DNA of 64,000 nt from Nageia nagi (lineage: Eukaryota > Pinophyta): NCBI GenBank assembly GCA_050084985.1, contig JBITNC010000001.1:159526001-159590000 (forward strand), in the 5' to 3' direction. Shown here piece by piece: positions 1 through 11,297 of this stretch. Under the pieces are notes generated by a model. The model had not been told where the DNA came from. It was given only the letters and a program-made list of their open reading frames with translations, and searched no databases. Both the position numbers and the translations under genes were made by a program. The stretch's first letter is position 1. Each line of letters begins with the position of its first letter.

Positions 1-334
1 GAGTTTTCATGAAATCATATGTATATTTTATATCCTACATTATACATTTAGACCTTATTGCATTGGAGAATTATTGAACCCTATTTCATGTTTGATGATT
101 CTTCAGAGCTTGAGGGTGATTTTCAAGGAAGATATATGGTCAGGAAGTTCTAGGAGATCATATACATTTTTAAATTTTTTGCATCCTGCATTCTATGCTT
201 AGGCATAGTTGCATTGGAGAATGGAAAAGGTAATGTATATGATTATGATATTAATTTGTATGGACTATTTTTATAGGCAAGTATGGATCATCTCTAACTA
301 AAAAGTTTAGGACTAGTGCACTATTTGTGTAGCA
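1..334. other. Unassigned AT-rich DNA with a short internal repeat
   Basis: No coding signal is visible. The 14-mer TTGCATTGGAGAAT occurs at 58-71 and again at 209-222, and the sequence before both copies is loosely similar (poly-T, 'tgcat', 'ttag'). This suggests an old local duplication of about 150 bp. Nothing else is recognised. Confidence 0.4.
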
Positions 335-450
335 ATGTATAGTATTCTATTATTGGTGTAGTAAAATAATAATCATTCCTAGAGTCAAAGTATTGATAGA
401 CTTATTTCATTACACCAACATGGATACATGTATATGATACATTAAAAATA
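335..450 (-). pseudogene. Second, shorter PPR-gene fragment
   Basis: This stretch aligns by eye with 1487-1605 over roughly 100 bases (shared blocks such as TGTATAGTATT and, near the end, CACAT/CAACAT followed by GATAC-type sequence). The 1487-1605 interval lies inside the PPR relic on the minus strand, so this is probably a decayed duplicate of part of the same gene. It is too short and diverged to show a PPR motif alone. Confidence 0.45.
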
Positions 451-1189
451 ATAAAAATAAAAAATTTAACTCTTTAATGTCCTCAACATTCTAGAGTAAT
501 AACTCATTGCAAAAATTTAATTATTCAATGTCCTCAACAAGGAATTAGGCCTTTATTTCTTCATCTTCATTATTTCAAGGTAACTTATTAAAATTATGAT
601 ATTTAATGAGAAAATTTCATTCCATATTTGGATATATAGTATCATAATTCTACATGGTATGAAGCATCACATGAGCTTCAAGATGACAAGCTCAAATATC
701 ACTGCACATGTATAAGTGTAGCACATGAAGAATTATCACTTTATAATTTTGAGAATAAATAATTGAAGAATCAATTACCAAAATTAAAAATGGATTGGTA
801 TTAATTCCAAAATATATTATACTTGGATCCTTGCATACCTATAATATAACTATATAGGATCTTGGTAATAATAGACTTTACTAAAATAAACCATTTGCTT
901 GAAAAAACTTAAGGTATATTTCATCTCCTTCACCTCTTAAGCTTCATTGGCATAATGAATTCTTGTTTTAAGCTTTTAAGTGATTAAATAGGAGGACTAC
1001 ATCCCTTTTGATAAATATTAATTTATCTTAGATCTTGAGGTCTCAAGGACTCAAGGAGGCTTTCCATATGGTGCATATTTTACTTAAGGTTTTTGAAGGG
1101 TATTTGATTTCAATTTTGTAAGTACAAAGTCAAGAAGGATCCAATCTTACCACAAAAAGTATGAATATATTTGTTAACCATGATACAAC
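451..1189. other. Non-coding stretch, dispersed repeat at 832-925
   Basis: No ORF or known element is supported. Bases 832-925 resemble 3728-3815 (shared blocks include AATATAACTA and CATTTGCT followed by GAAAAA). This points to an old repeat copied about 2.9 kb apart. Confidence 0.35.
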
Positions 1190-1720
1190 TATACCTAGGT
1201 AGTTTTCAAGTGCCTTTATCTTTAATCAATTTTTTTTTTTAATGTTTTCAATTTGATTCCAACTACCTAACATAGTATAAATATTTATGAGAAACACATA
1301 AGCCACATAATTTTGGGGGTTTAACTCTAAAAGGTGTTCTACTATAAATTGTGCTAACTCCATATTTTTATGAATTATATAGACATAGTAGAAAATTCCA
1401 TATTGGAATATCAAGTTTATTAGCATTTTATCTATAGAGTCTTTTGCTTCATCTAGATGCTAAACATATATAAGAAGGTAAACCATACATGTATAGTATT
1501 TCATTATGGATGTAATACGATAATAAACATTCATGAATTTGAAGTATTTATAGTCCTTTTTCACTAGACCCACATAGCTACTTGTAGATAATACAATAAT
1601 AAATATAACATTATTTAAATTAATACTCAAATATTCCATTTGTTTAAATAATTTGATGGCTTCCTTGCTACAACCATTCCTTACTTAGGATATGAATCTT
1701 GTTATTATTTGAAAAGAATA
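1190..1720 (-). pseudogene. Pentatricopeptide-repeat (PPR) protein, C-terminal relic
   Basis: Read on the minus strand from about 1720 to 1190, the conceptual translation shows the layout of a PLS-class PPR C-terminus. First comes a PPR helix pair (near NGCSKEAIKLFKQMEYL). It is followed by a region resembling the pre-E repeat (YYTCMVYLL), then an E-motif-like segment with AQFIVEHLLELNPQNYVAYV and LINIYTMLGSW. The open piece at 1226-1426 covers the E-type part. Stop codons and frame changes interrupt the rest and no start is visible, so this is a pseudogene fragment. PLS-class PPR proteins usually act in organellar RNA editing or processing. No DYW domain is seen downstream before the homology stops near 1190. 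A partial copy lies at 335-450. Confidence 0.75.
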
Positions 1721-2440
1721 TTCTTCTTATTTTTCATAGTTCTCATTATATTTCATTTCATGTTGATTAATTTATTTTCAAAGAATGGATTTGATAATTA
1801 TGAAAAAAATAAAATTTATTGTAAAATATGCTAAAAATGGCTACTATTTCTTTTCTTTGTAAGGGTAAATTTATTAACAGGAATTATTTATATAGGGATC
1901 CCAAAACCTTTCTTACATTTAGATTTTCAATATATACATATTTGATACGTATTTAATTCAAAAAGGATCAAATGTTATGGCTTCTCATGCCATGATAGTC
2001 TTCATCTTCTTTCATAGAATATGCCACCTATACAAATTCATGCTCATCCAAAGTTTTATGCTTGAGGACCTCTAAATCTTTCTTGTGCACCTTAAAAGAA
2101 GACCAAAATACAACCAAATCCATTTTTTTGAAGCCATACTTTGTATCAATTGGGAATACTAATGGAATCTCTTCACATCGCATGGCTACGAAGACCTTGA
2201 CTTGTTACTTTTTGATCATGAACTCATCATCTAAGTGTTTTTAAATTTCTACCTTGAGAGTCTTGATGTTTTCCCATTCTTCTAAGTTTCCCCAATATAT
2301 GATGTCAAAGAAGAACTTAAAAGGTTTTTTCTAGACAAAATAGCTCCACTCTGGTTAGGTAGGCCTAGGTTCCATTTCAGCTACAGATGCTAAGATTCCA
2401 ATACTGAGACATCTTCCATTGTAGGTAGGATATACTTCAT
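1721..2440. other. Non-coding, unassigned
   Basis: No protein family is recognised on either strand. A 60-codon ORF at 2062-2244 has no recognisable motif and is probably chance. Confidence 0.35.
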
Positions 2441-2700
2441 TATCTCCATAGGTAAAGGATCCTCCATTGATTTAATGGGAAAATTCTCCTCCACTATATC
2501 TAAAGAAAAAGTTTCCTCCATGGACTCTGAGGATCAAATTTTCTTCCATTATCTTCTTGAGTGAATTTTCCTCCACCATTTTCAAAGGCTTATAGTTTGA
2601 ATCTATTAACTTCGAAGTATCCGAGTCATCATAAATCTCAATCGGTATTGGTCAAGCCTCCTTTGGTAGTTTTGTAGCCATCCTTAGGGAGGATGGGATA
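2441..2700 (-). repeat. 27-bp tandem repeat, five copies, coding-type
   Basis: The motif TCCTCCA (TCTTCCA in the fourth copy) recurs at 2461, 2488, 2515, 2542 and 2569, an exact 27-bp period. Read on the minus strand, each copy gives a 9-residue unit beginning M/V-E-E/D-N/T. Examples are MVEENSLKK, IMEENLILR, IVEENFPIK and SMEDPLPME. One frame change separates the first two units from the rest. The exact multiple of three and the conserved acidic start suggest a former protein repeat. The parent protein is not recognised; the spacer of a gypsy polyprotein or an unrelated host protein are both possible. Confidence 0.6.
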
Positions 2701-4465
2701 TCATATTTAACATGTTCTAGTGCTAGAGGTGGGGAGGGGGAATTTAAGTACTATTGCATATTGTACAGGAGAATAATCTTCTACTTGGGGCTTTGAAGGA
2801 ACCATTTACAAAGGGAAAATTCATCACCCCCGTAGAAAAGTTAACCAAAACTTTAGTTAGTCCCTAGTTGAGGGGCATTCATCCCCTATTCCTATGAATG
2901 TAGGAATCCATTGAATGAAATAAGAAATAAGGAATATTTGCCTACAACTTTCCTTTGAAGTGGGCTAGTAAGGGGAAGTGAAAGCCATTAATCTTCAAGT
3001 TTTTTCCCTCCAAAAAATAGCTTCTATTTTATTCATTTTATATTTGCATGGATATAATTGAATTCGTATTAAGATACTAAAGTTAAATCCTCCAACATTT
3101 TATTAACATATTTATATTTATTGGTTGTAATTAATGTTACCATTTATTGCTAATTTATTTTATAGTTCTAGACTAGATGAACATATCAATAAAAATATTT
3201 TATGATACATCATATGATATAATATCTTTCAAAATCCTTTATACCCAACCAATATATGAGTATCTATTAAAATTTATGAACATATATGTGTATATATATT
3301 TTATGTAGAGTTGGAATTGATTTTTGTTATATATCATATATAAATGATCAAGCTATATTGAATACTTGTAATGGTTACTGAATATGGTCTGAAAACAATC
3401 AATTGCATTTTCTAAAAATACTTGAGATACTTTAAACCAATATTTTTTTGTATGTTCAAGAGAGAAAAGATAGAAGAAATGTAGACAAGTTTTGTTCTTG
3501 AAACTTATTTAAAATTTTTTCATTAACCTTGTAAAAATGCCTAAGCTTGCAAAGTTAACATAATTTTAATGAAATTCTATATTGATAGCTTGAGTAATTT
3601 AACATTAATAATTATTTAGATTATGTATTATAAAAATTGTATACTCAAAAGAACCTATCAATACTTAAAATTTTTTATAATTTAATAATAAGTGGGGATG
3701 AATTACCAAGAGATTATGTTCATATCGTTGCCTTCCTACAATATAACTACATGATCATGGTAGTCAAAGACTTTAATGGAATAGATCATTTGCTAGAAAA
3801 AGCTTCATTCCATTTACATAACAAAAATCCTTTAGTCAATCACTAGTAATCACTACATGAAAATTATCCATCCTTGAAGTGGTGAAATGGTTGGCATCCC
3901 TTACAACAATTTCTTATTTAACCATTTTGAACAGAAAATTTGTTGCAAAGTGGAAATTAACACATACTTGCAATAATTATTTTTATATATCATATATAAA
4001 TAATGAAGTTTCATTGTATACTTGTAATGGTTATTGAATTTTGTGTAAAACCAATTAAATACATTCTATAAAAATACTTTAGAACCTTTAAACCATGTCC
4101 ATTGTATGCATATATTATGATGATTGCATTCCATAAGATTATCATTTTGTTGTATTTTACCAAAAAAAATCAGCTCCCTAAAGAATCTCAATATGGTAAT
4201 ATCTTATAATCATTGCATTCCATTGGATGGTGTGTCTCTATTATATTTTGTGAAATAATACCTTTTGTATATTCCAAAACTTAGCATACATGTATATCAA
4301 AGCATTTACTGAAGGAAACTTTATTTATTTAATAAGATGCCATTTATTAACCACCATCTTAAGTTATTAGAGGGTAGTAATAAACTGTCATATTAAAGGT
4401 TATTTTAAGGTGCTTACATACCATCTTAAAAGACATTATGATGAGGATTTAGACCATAATATTAG
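2701..4465. repeat. Old dispersed repeats, no gene
   Basis: Bases 3313-3455 and 3977-4118 are a diverged direct repeat about 664 bp apart (both contain ATATATCATATATAAAT, then ATACTTGTAATGGTTA, then a run ending TTTAAACCA). A 69-codon ORF at 3637-3846 overlaps the dispersed repeat 3728-3815 and has no recognisable domain. Nothing else is identified. Confidence 0.5.
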
Positions 4466-5109
4466 TGTATATGCCTTAATTTAATTTTATATTTATTTAA
4501 AATCTAATTAAATTTATCATAAATGTATATTAATTAAATGAGTTTATATGGAGATTATCTATAATAAAGGACTAATGGCAACCTTTCCTTATTGATAGAT
4601 ATGTAAAGAAGACATGCATTAGTCTACTAATAGGCCTTATCAAGACTTGATAGTACAAATAAAATACTTTATGGTATTTATAAATACCACCTATAAACAT
4701 TAAGATTGGTTTAATTGAACTTTATTATACATTTTGTGAGCTTAAAAACATACTTCCTAACATATTTATAGGTAGAAAAAGCTATGATATTGATAGTGGG
4801 TGTTGGTACCATCAAAAGAGGACCACCAATGGGCTATTTTAGATTGATAATACCATAGACAACTAGTTCCTAGGTGAATTGATGAGCTAGAATTCATTGT
4901 GAGCTATCAATAATTCTCCACAATTGAAATCCATCTTCTATTAGGCAATCTAGATGCACATATAGGTAAGTTCACCTATTTTGTGACTCATTCCATAATT
5001 ATTATAGGTTTGATCCAATATTTAGGTTTATCATTAGTTTATGATTTATGCCCTAGATATTACTTATTTATCCTTTTTATGGATTAGAATGTAGTAGATA
5101 TTGGGATCA
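4466..5109 (+). repeat. Element A 5' LTR
   Basis: It is homologous throughout to 15539-16142. Shared blocks include AACTTTATTATACATT, CATACTTCCTAA, GATCCAATATTTAGGTTTAT and AGTAGATATTGGG. The proposed start is TGTATATGCC here and TGTAAATACC in the 3' copy, because similarity begins there and TG is the normal LTR start. The end is less certain: similarity runs to TTGGG, and a terminal CA is found three to four bases later only in this copy. Confidence 0.7.
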
Positions 5110-6246
5110 TTTATTAGTGTTAAGTATATCCCCAATCCCATTTTACATATCTATAAATTTGGTGAAATTGATGTATCTTACAAACCCTAGAATTTTACTT
5201 TTATGTTATCATACCTTTTAAAGAGTTTTGTTTTATAATTTTTACTACATTGTGTTGATACCCTTAGGGTTTTGGATAGGATTGATATTGCAATTTGAAT
5301 AATAGTATAAAATTAGTCTATTACTAAATTCTTGGACTCAAGGGGCATCCTATATAGAACTATATTTCTTTTAATATGAATGGAGCATGAGAGGAATGTG
5401 ATGGTAGTAAGAATAATCATCCAAATACATCCATAATAGATCTAATGAAGAGAATGGATAAACTTGGGAAAGATAAATAAAAGAGAAAATTTGATTATGA
5501 TTAATATGCTATCCCATTTTGTGATGAGACTTGTAATAGTTTACTCCCTAAAAACTATAAAAATCCAAAGTTTTACAAATTTTATTGTGATGATCATTAC
5601 AGTAACCATATTCAAGGGTTTTATGATGATAAAAATTGAAAATTGGGACTTATCAAGGGGTTCTTGCAAAGTTATTTTTGTATAGATTTAAAGGTGATTA
5701 TCATGATTGGTTCTATTATTTTCTTGAAAATTTAATTTAGTCAATTCAAGAGCTTTATGATTTGTTAATTCATCAATATAAGCATAATGTGAACCAAGAA
5801 GTGATGAGAATTCATTTAAGTACTATGATTTCTTATTTGATATATTTGAGAATGAAGATGCACTTATAAATTTATTAGGTGCAGTATCTGAGTTTTCCAA
5901 AAGTAATCCAAAAAGATGCAATGAATATTCTCTTCATCCTCATGCATACTTTAGAGAAGGTGTAAAAGAAGATGATACCATAGGTTTATACCTACATCAC
6001 TACCCTTCTTCTTCTTTACATATTTTATAAGAGTAGGAGCAAGATTAGATAGTGGTTGAAGAATCAAAATAAAAGTATAGCAAATAAAATTGATGAGTTT
6101 ATGGTGTAGGGTTAGAAGAACTACCACCCCAACATCAACTCCAAGAGGAACTCACTATACTCAATGAAGATGTTGATGAAATCAACATTGGAAATCAAGA
6201 AAATAAAAAAAAATATTAAGGTTATAAAATGGTTTAGACAACAAAA
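5110..6246 (+). pseudogene. gag: Element A gag relic
   Basis: After the LTR, a broken reading frame resembles the retrotransposon gag core. Near 5690-5800 the translation contains GDYHDWFYYFLENLI then LYDLLIHQYKHNV, the 'W..L....I.S...L...F..Q' pattern of the Retrotrans_gag family. Upstream, around 5560-5620, is a stretch like the start of that domain. Stops and frame changes are frequent. Near 6110-6210 the sequence passes into the acidic spacer that precedes pol in such elements (DEINIGNQEN). The nested copia element then interrupts it. The protease and zinc knuckle are not recognisable. Confidence 0.6.
6242..6246 (+). repeat. Target-site duplication, left copy (CAAAA)
   Basis: CAAAA directly precedes the TGTTAG start of the nested copia element and is repeated at 11293-11297 after its right end. 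With only one copy kept, the element A reading frame runs from the spacer into the start of the RT region. Confidence 0.7.
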
Positions 6247-6621
6247 TGTTAGAATTTGTAATGTAATATTGTGTAATATTTTTATCTACTGTAAATTCAC
6301 TTAATTCTTAAAGTATCATTAGATACCTTAAAGCATTAAGAGAATAAAAATAGGAATAATATTAAAAATAGGTAAAGGCTTAAATATAAAAAAGGGATTA
6401 TATATAGAGTAGGTTTCTTCTTATAAATAGAGGTGTACCCCTCTCTATCTGGTAATTAGTTTTAGAAGTAGAGTTATGCTATAGGCTTAGAGTTTGAGAG
6501 AGAGAGAGAGAGAAGAGATTTTGTAAGAAAGGTTCTTAAGAATAAGATCTTAGTTAGTGGACGAACTCCCAAGGAGAGAGGAACCACTTATGTCTTGTGT
6601 TCATTGTGAGATTGGCTTGTG
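6247..6621 (+). repeat. Nested copia 5' LTR (alignable part)
   Basis: It aligns with 10834-11206 at high identity from TGTTAGAATTTGTAATG to GATTGGCTTGTG. A TATA box (TATAAATA, 6422-6429) is followed by AGAGG..CCTCT, a short hairpin also kept in the 3' LTR, then a GA-rich tract. After 6621 the two LTRs cannot be aligned. Here an AACAAAACCCATTGGA-type repeat occurs twice (6623-6650 and 6701-6730), so the 5' LTR end appears rearranged. Confidence 0.85.
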
Positions 6622-7444
6622 ACAAAACCCATTGGAATCTTAGGCTCATTTTTTGTTACTTAAAATTAATGAACTTTTATAAAGATATCCATTAGGGGTT
6701 GTAACAAAACCCATTGGACTCTTTGGTTCATACTTATGTATGATGTTGGATGTAGTTTCATTTTTTAAGCACTTTATTTTTTGCACTTTTACTTTATATG
6801 CAAAGTACATAAATATTAAAAATTGCTTCCCCTAAAATAAATACATTCGCACACTTTTTTGGCAACATGAATTGTTTAGGGAGCCATGAGGTGAGGATAA
6901 GGTAGATTGGAGCCTTTTAATTTGATGATTCAAATGGTAAAAAGTTCATACTTATTAATTTCCCCTAAGTCCTTTGTTGGTCTAAATTTAACTCCATATA
7001 GGTGGATAGGCATGTGTGTAGTGATACCATATGTTCATCCATCCATTCAAGGATTATCTTGATAACCTAGGAGGAAAACTAAAAACTTAATCAAGATAAT
7101 TAATTTGGTTGATCCAACATACATAAAAACCTTGAAAAATAGCTATTACTTCTCCTTTTTGAAGCATATCACTACCCAAGGTGAACTAGTTAAGGATTGG
7201 TAGGACTTGGGCTCCTTACGGACATCTAGGTGAAAGCCTAATTTTAGACAAGAAAATAAACCTCAACTTTTCCCTCTCTACAATTACACTTGGTGACAAA
7301 GATATTGGATGCATGATTATAATTCTTATTAATAATTTAAGCATTTGATTTTTTTATTAGTTCAAATATGTATTTGCATGATTAATATTTTTAAATTCAA
7401 CATGTATGCTTACATTATTTATCTCCTTCATATTTTTTGTAACA
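6622..7444 (+). other. Copia leader / rearranged LTR end
   Basis: Non-coding DNA between the alignable 5' LTR and gag. It holds two copies of a 30-bp direct repeat (ACAAAACCCATTGGA...TCAT, starting near 6622 and 6701). No clear primer binding site is visible; a TTGGCAACATGAATTG stretch near 6859-6874 is the closest to a copia primer-site position, but this is weak. Confidence 0.45.
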
Positions 7445-8378
7445 ATGGGAGACTCTTTTGTACCCAAGCATATCTTAGATGGTTCCAACTATGGTACTTG
7501 GGAACCTAGGATGAAAGCAAAACTTCAAGCATAGAAACTTTGGATGATTTTCAATAAAAACCAAGTTGATCCATTAGGGGAGAAAGAAATTGAAGCTTAT
7601 AATACCAAGAATGATTTGGCAACTTTTAGGATCTTTCATGTAGTTTCAGATGAGATCTTTCTCATGATATCTTCTTCAAACACTACAAAGGAAGCTTGGG
7701 ATAAACTAAAGAGTATCTACCTTGGCACTAAATTTTTTAAGAGGTTAACCATTCTTTAGAAGTTACTATAATCATATCAAGATGAAAGTGAAAGTGTGGA
7801 AATATATTTGAATAAGGTTTTGATATTAGGAACTAGCTTATGGTTGTGTTTGCAATTGGATAAATGATGAGTTTCTTACTTTCATCATCTTTCAAATCCT
7901 CTCTTCTAAATTTAGTCACTTTGTGACTATTATTGAAACTAAGCTTTATAATGAAAAAGAAGTGTTCTCCTTAAAAAATCTATCAAGACTTCTCTTGAAG
8001 CATAAGAAAACATTTAACAATAAAGTGTTGATCACCACTCCTAAGGATCTATTTGTGGCATTTGGTCTAATGAATCTTCACTTCAAAAGAAGAACCATAA
8101 CCAAAAGAAGGGTTATTATGATTCTAATAATAACTTCAAGAAAGGTGGAAATAAGAAGAATTGTGATCATGATAAGTCAAAGAAAGCCAAATGCAAATTT
8201 GATGGAAATTGTAATTTTTGTGAAATCTATGGTCATAAGGAAGATGATTGCTTCAAGAAAAATAAAGAACAAGGTGAAAAAGGATCTAGAAAACCAAAAA
8301 AATATAATAAGAAGAAGAAGAACAATAATTATACTTATGTTGTTGCATTTTACTCCAAGTCTCACACTTTTTCAAATG
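7445..8378 (+). pseudogene. gag: Nested copia gag (UBN2-type) relic
   Basis: The ATG at 7445 opens with MGDSFVPKHILDGSNYGTWE, the usual 'F.G.NY..W' start of copia gag. A stop follows after 29 codons, and the frame then continues at 7544-7759 (SSNTTKEAWDKLKSIYLG matches the 'A.eaWd.L...y.g' motif). Further on, a zinc knuckle C-N-F-C-E-I-Y-G-H-K-E-D-D-C (CX2CX4HX4C) lies near 8212-8255, with lysine-rich sequence around it. At least two frame changes separate these pieces. Confidence 0.8.
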
Positions 8379-10635
8379 ATTGGATTATTGATTCTGGATG
8401 CACTAATCACATGTGTTTCGAAAAAGATAAGTTTGAAAAGTTTCATAAGTATAGAAAAGATTTAGTTTTCATATATGATAGTTTATTCTTTAATGTTCAA
8501 GGTATTGGGAGTATATTGATACAAGGAAAGATTCTTCAGAACATGCTTTATGTGCTAAAACTCACTATGAATCTTCTTTTCATAATTCAGGTTGCAAGGA
8601 AAGGTTACTCTTTTGAGTTTAAATCACACTCTTGGTGCATAAAAAAATGTCTTTCCACTTTGGTGAAAGGTTCAATGAAAGATGATCTTTACATTGTGGA
8701 TCAATCTCCAACAAAGATGTGTTGTACAACTAATATTTTTACTAGAGGAAATCTTTAGCACCATCAATTAGGCCACCTAAACCATAAGAATATTCAAGTT
8801 ATGAAAGATCATGAACTTGTGGAAGGTTTTCCTATAATATCAACTATAATTAGTCTTTGTGAGAAGTGCATTCTAGGTAAAATGAATTGGAAAACATTTC
8901 CAAAAGATAAGGCAACTAGAGCAACTCAACCTCTTCAGCTTATGCATACAGATTTGATGGGTCTATTTCTAATTAAGTTGTTTGGGGAAGCATATTATGT
9001 CTTGACCTTTATTGATGACTACAATAGGATGATATTTGGTTATATTTTAGAGCACAAGGATCAAACCTTTGATAGGTTCAAAGATTTCAAAGCCTTGGTA
9101 GAAAATCATTCTAGATTCAAAATTAATATGTTAAGATCTAATAATAGGGGAGAGTATAATAGCAATGAATTCAAAAAATTTTGTATCAAGTATGGAATCA
9201 AGAGGTATTTTACTATCCCTTACACTCCTTAGCAAAATGGTGTAGCTAAAAGAAAGAATAGAACCATTCAAGAAAGATGTATATTGGGATATCTTTTTAG
9301 CTTCTTATAGGGTGAAGTTGTAAATGTTGCAATTTACATCTTAAATAGGTGCTTTACGAAAGAAGTTGAAGGAAAAACTCTATATGAGGCATGAATAGGA
9401 AAGAAACTTAGCATTTCTCACTTTAGAGTCTTTGGTTGTAATTCTTATGCCTTTGTTGTTCCTGATAAAAGGAAGAAGTTGGATAAGAGATCCAAAAAGT
9501 GTATCTTTGTGGGCTATGATAATTAGCATAGAAGCTATAAGCTATACCAACCTTACTCAAGGGTAGTATTTGTGTCTAGGGATGTAAAGTTCAATAAAAT
9601 TCTTATAGAATTTGCTTCTTATATGAACCTAGATGAGGGTGATGATTCTTATGTTGCACCTAACTAGATGGATTTTAGTGTGGATATGTCACCTAAGAAA
9701 CAAAACTCTCCAACACAAAGGATAACTAGAAGTATTACCATTAATAAATATTATTTTCTAAAATTGATAGCAAGAATGAGACCTCATCATTCAAGGAATA
9801 TTCAAAGCACAAGTGTTAGATGAATGTAATGAATGTGGAGTATGAGCCTCTAATAAAGAATCAAAGTTGGGATTTGATTCCTTATTCGAATGAATGAAAT
9901 GTGATTGGTAACAAATGGATTCCAAGGTAAAATACAACTTAGTTGGAGAAATTAAGAAATACAAAGAAAGGTTAGTATCTAAGGGTTTTTCTCAAAAATA
10001 CAAAGTTGATTATAAGGAAACCTTTGCTCCATTGGAAAAAAATGCCTACTATCAGGGTAATCCTTACTCTTTCAATAGTTCAGAGATGGAAAGTTTTTCA
10101 ACTTGATATCAAGAGTGATTTTTTCAATGGTGACTTAGATGTAGACATGAGCCAAACAAAATGGTTTGTTGTGGAAGGAAAATAATCACTTATTTGCAAG
10201 CTAAATAAGTCCTTGTATGGACTTAAGCAAGCACCTCAATCCTAGTACAAAAGGATTTCAAAATATTTTGAGGACATTGGATTTGCTAAATGCTTCTCTG
10301 ACTCAGATCTTTATGTGTTCAACTAAGGACAAGACTTGATCTTGATTCTTCTCTATGTGGATGATCTGTTGATTATAGGGAATAATATAGTCCTCATACA
10401 AGACTACATTTCCAAACCTAAGGCAACTTTTGAAATGACATACCTTGGTCTATTGCACTACTACCTTGGTATGCAAGTTTACCAATACAAAGATTATACT
10501 TATCTTATTCAATCCAAGTATATCTTAGATATCTTGCAAAATTTTGGAATGAAGGAATGCAAACCTATTGCAATCCCACTCTCTCTTGGAGGCTCACATG
10601 CCAACTCAGTGTTCATTAACTACACTTTACAGTGA
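8379..10635 (+). pseudogene. pol: Nested copia pol: protease, integrase, RT (RNase H lost)
   Basis: Domains in order: protease with WIIDSGCTNHM (DSG active site, about 8380-8412); GAG-pre-integrase with H..H and C..C (HHQLGHLNH and CEKCILGK, 8760-8880); integrase core from LMHTDLMG (about 8938) through a FIDDYNR segment to LRSNNRGEYN (about 9130); RT from about 9910 (YKERLVSKGFSQ) through LDIKSDFFNGDL and LYGLKQAP to YVDDLLIIGNN (near 10350). The second integrase Asp of the usual 'SDNGGE' is Asn here. Stops interrupt at 8756, 9230, 9532, 9664 and several later sites. The RT YVDD box is intact. Coding similarity ends at about 10635, where RNase H should begin. Confidence 0.88.
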
Positions 10636-10833
10636 AACCAGTTGTAGTTAAAAATTGTATTGTAAACCATTTTGTCAAATGTTATTGTAGTGTGTCTCAA
10701 ACTAAGATTTTGCTTATTTCTCAAATATGTAAAAGTTTTGATCTCCACTTGTATCTCTATGGAGGAAAACTCTCTCTTACTCTTTCTTTCTTCTTTTCTC
10801 TATGCTCTATCCCAATATTACATTAAGGGGGAG
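10636..10833 (+). other. Copia 3' untranslated remnant with polypurine tract
   Basis: Only about 200 bp separate the RT end from the 3' LTR, which is too short for the expected RNase H domain, so that domain was probably deleted. The stretch ends ATTAAGGGGGAG, a polypurine tract directly abutting the TGTTAG of the LTR. Confidence 0.75.
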
Positions 10834-11292
10834 TGTTAGAATTTGTAATGTAATATTGTGTAATATTTCTATTTAATGTAAATTCACTTAATGCTTAAAG
10901 TATCATTAGATACCTTAAAGTATTAAGGGAATAAAAATATGAATAGGATTAAAAATAGGTAAAGTATTAAATATAGAAAATGGATTACATATAGAGCGGG
11001 TTTCTTCTTATAAATAGAGGTGTACCCCTCTCTCTTTGGTAATTAGTTTTAGAAGTAGAGTTATGCTACAGGTCTAGAGTTTGAGAGAGAGAGAAGAGAT
11101 TTTGTAAGAGATGTCCTTGAGAATAAGAAGATCTTATTTAGTGGGTGTACTCCCAAGGAAGGAGGAACCACTTTATATCTTGTGTTCATTGTGAGATTGG
11201 CTTGTGTAATTGTGCTATTGTGTTGATGTTGAAAGTGCCTTTTTGAGATCTTGGTAGATTAGAAGTTAATTCATAAAGGGTTAATTTCTTCA
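10834..11292 (+). repeat. Nested copia 3' LTR
   Basis: It starts TGTTAGAATTTG right after the polypurine tract and ends ..TTCTTCA at 11292, followed by the CAAAA duplication (11293-11297). This gives 459 bp. A TATA box TATAAATA is at 11009-11016, matching the 5' LTR. The last 86 bp do not align with the sequence following the 5' LTR match. Confidence 0.82.
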
Positions 11293-11297
11293 CAAAA
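11293..11297 (+). repeat. Target-site duplication, right copy (CAAAA)
   Basis: It matches the CAAAA at 6242-6246. The element A reading frame resumes immediately after it. Confidence 0.7.

Larger units (their letters stand above)
6247..11292 (+). mobile_element. Nested Ty1/copia retrotransposon inside element A
   Basis: This is a 5.05-kb element with LTRs beginning TGTTAGAATTTG (6247 and 10834), gag, DSG protease, integrase and RT in copia order, and a polypurine tract (AAGGGGGAG, 10825-10833) touching the 3' LTR. A CAAAA duplication flanks it. It sits in the pol region of element A, so it is younger than A. Stops throughout show it is dead. The RNase H region is missing and one integrase catalytic residue is changed. 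Confidence 0.88.

Noticed and set aside
8177-8365. Hydrophobic minus-strand ORF
   Set aside because: It is the antisense shadow of the lysine-rich zinc-knuckle region of copia gag.
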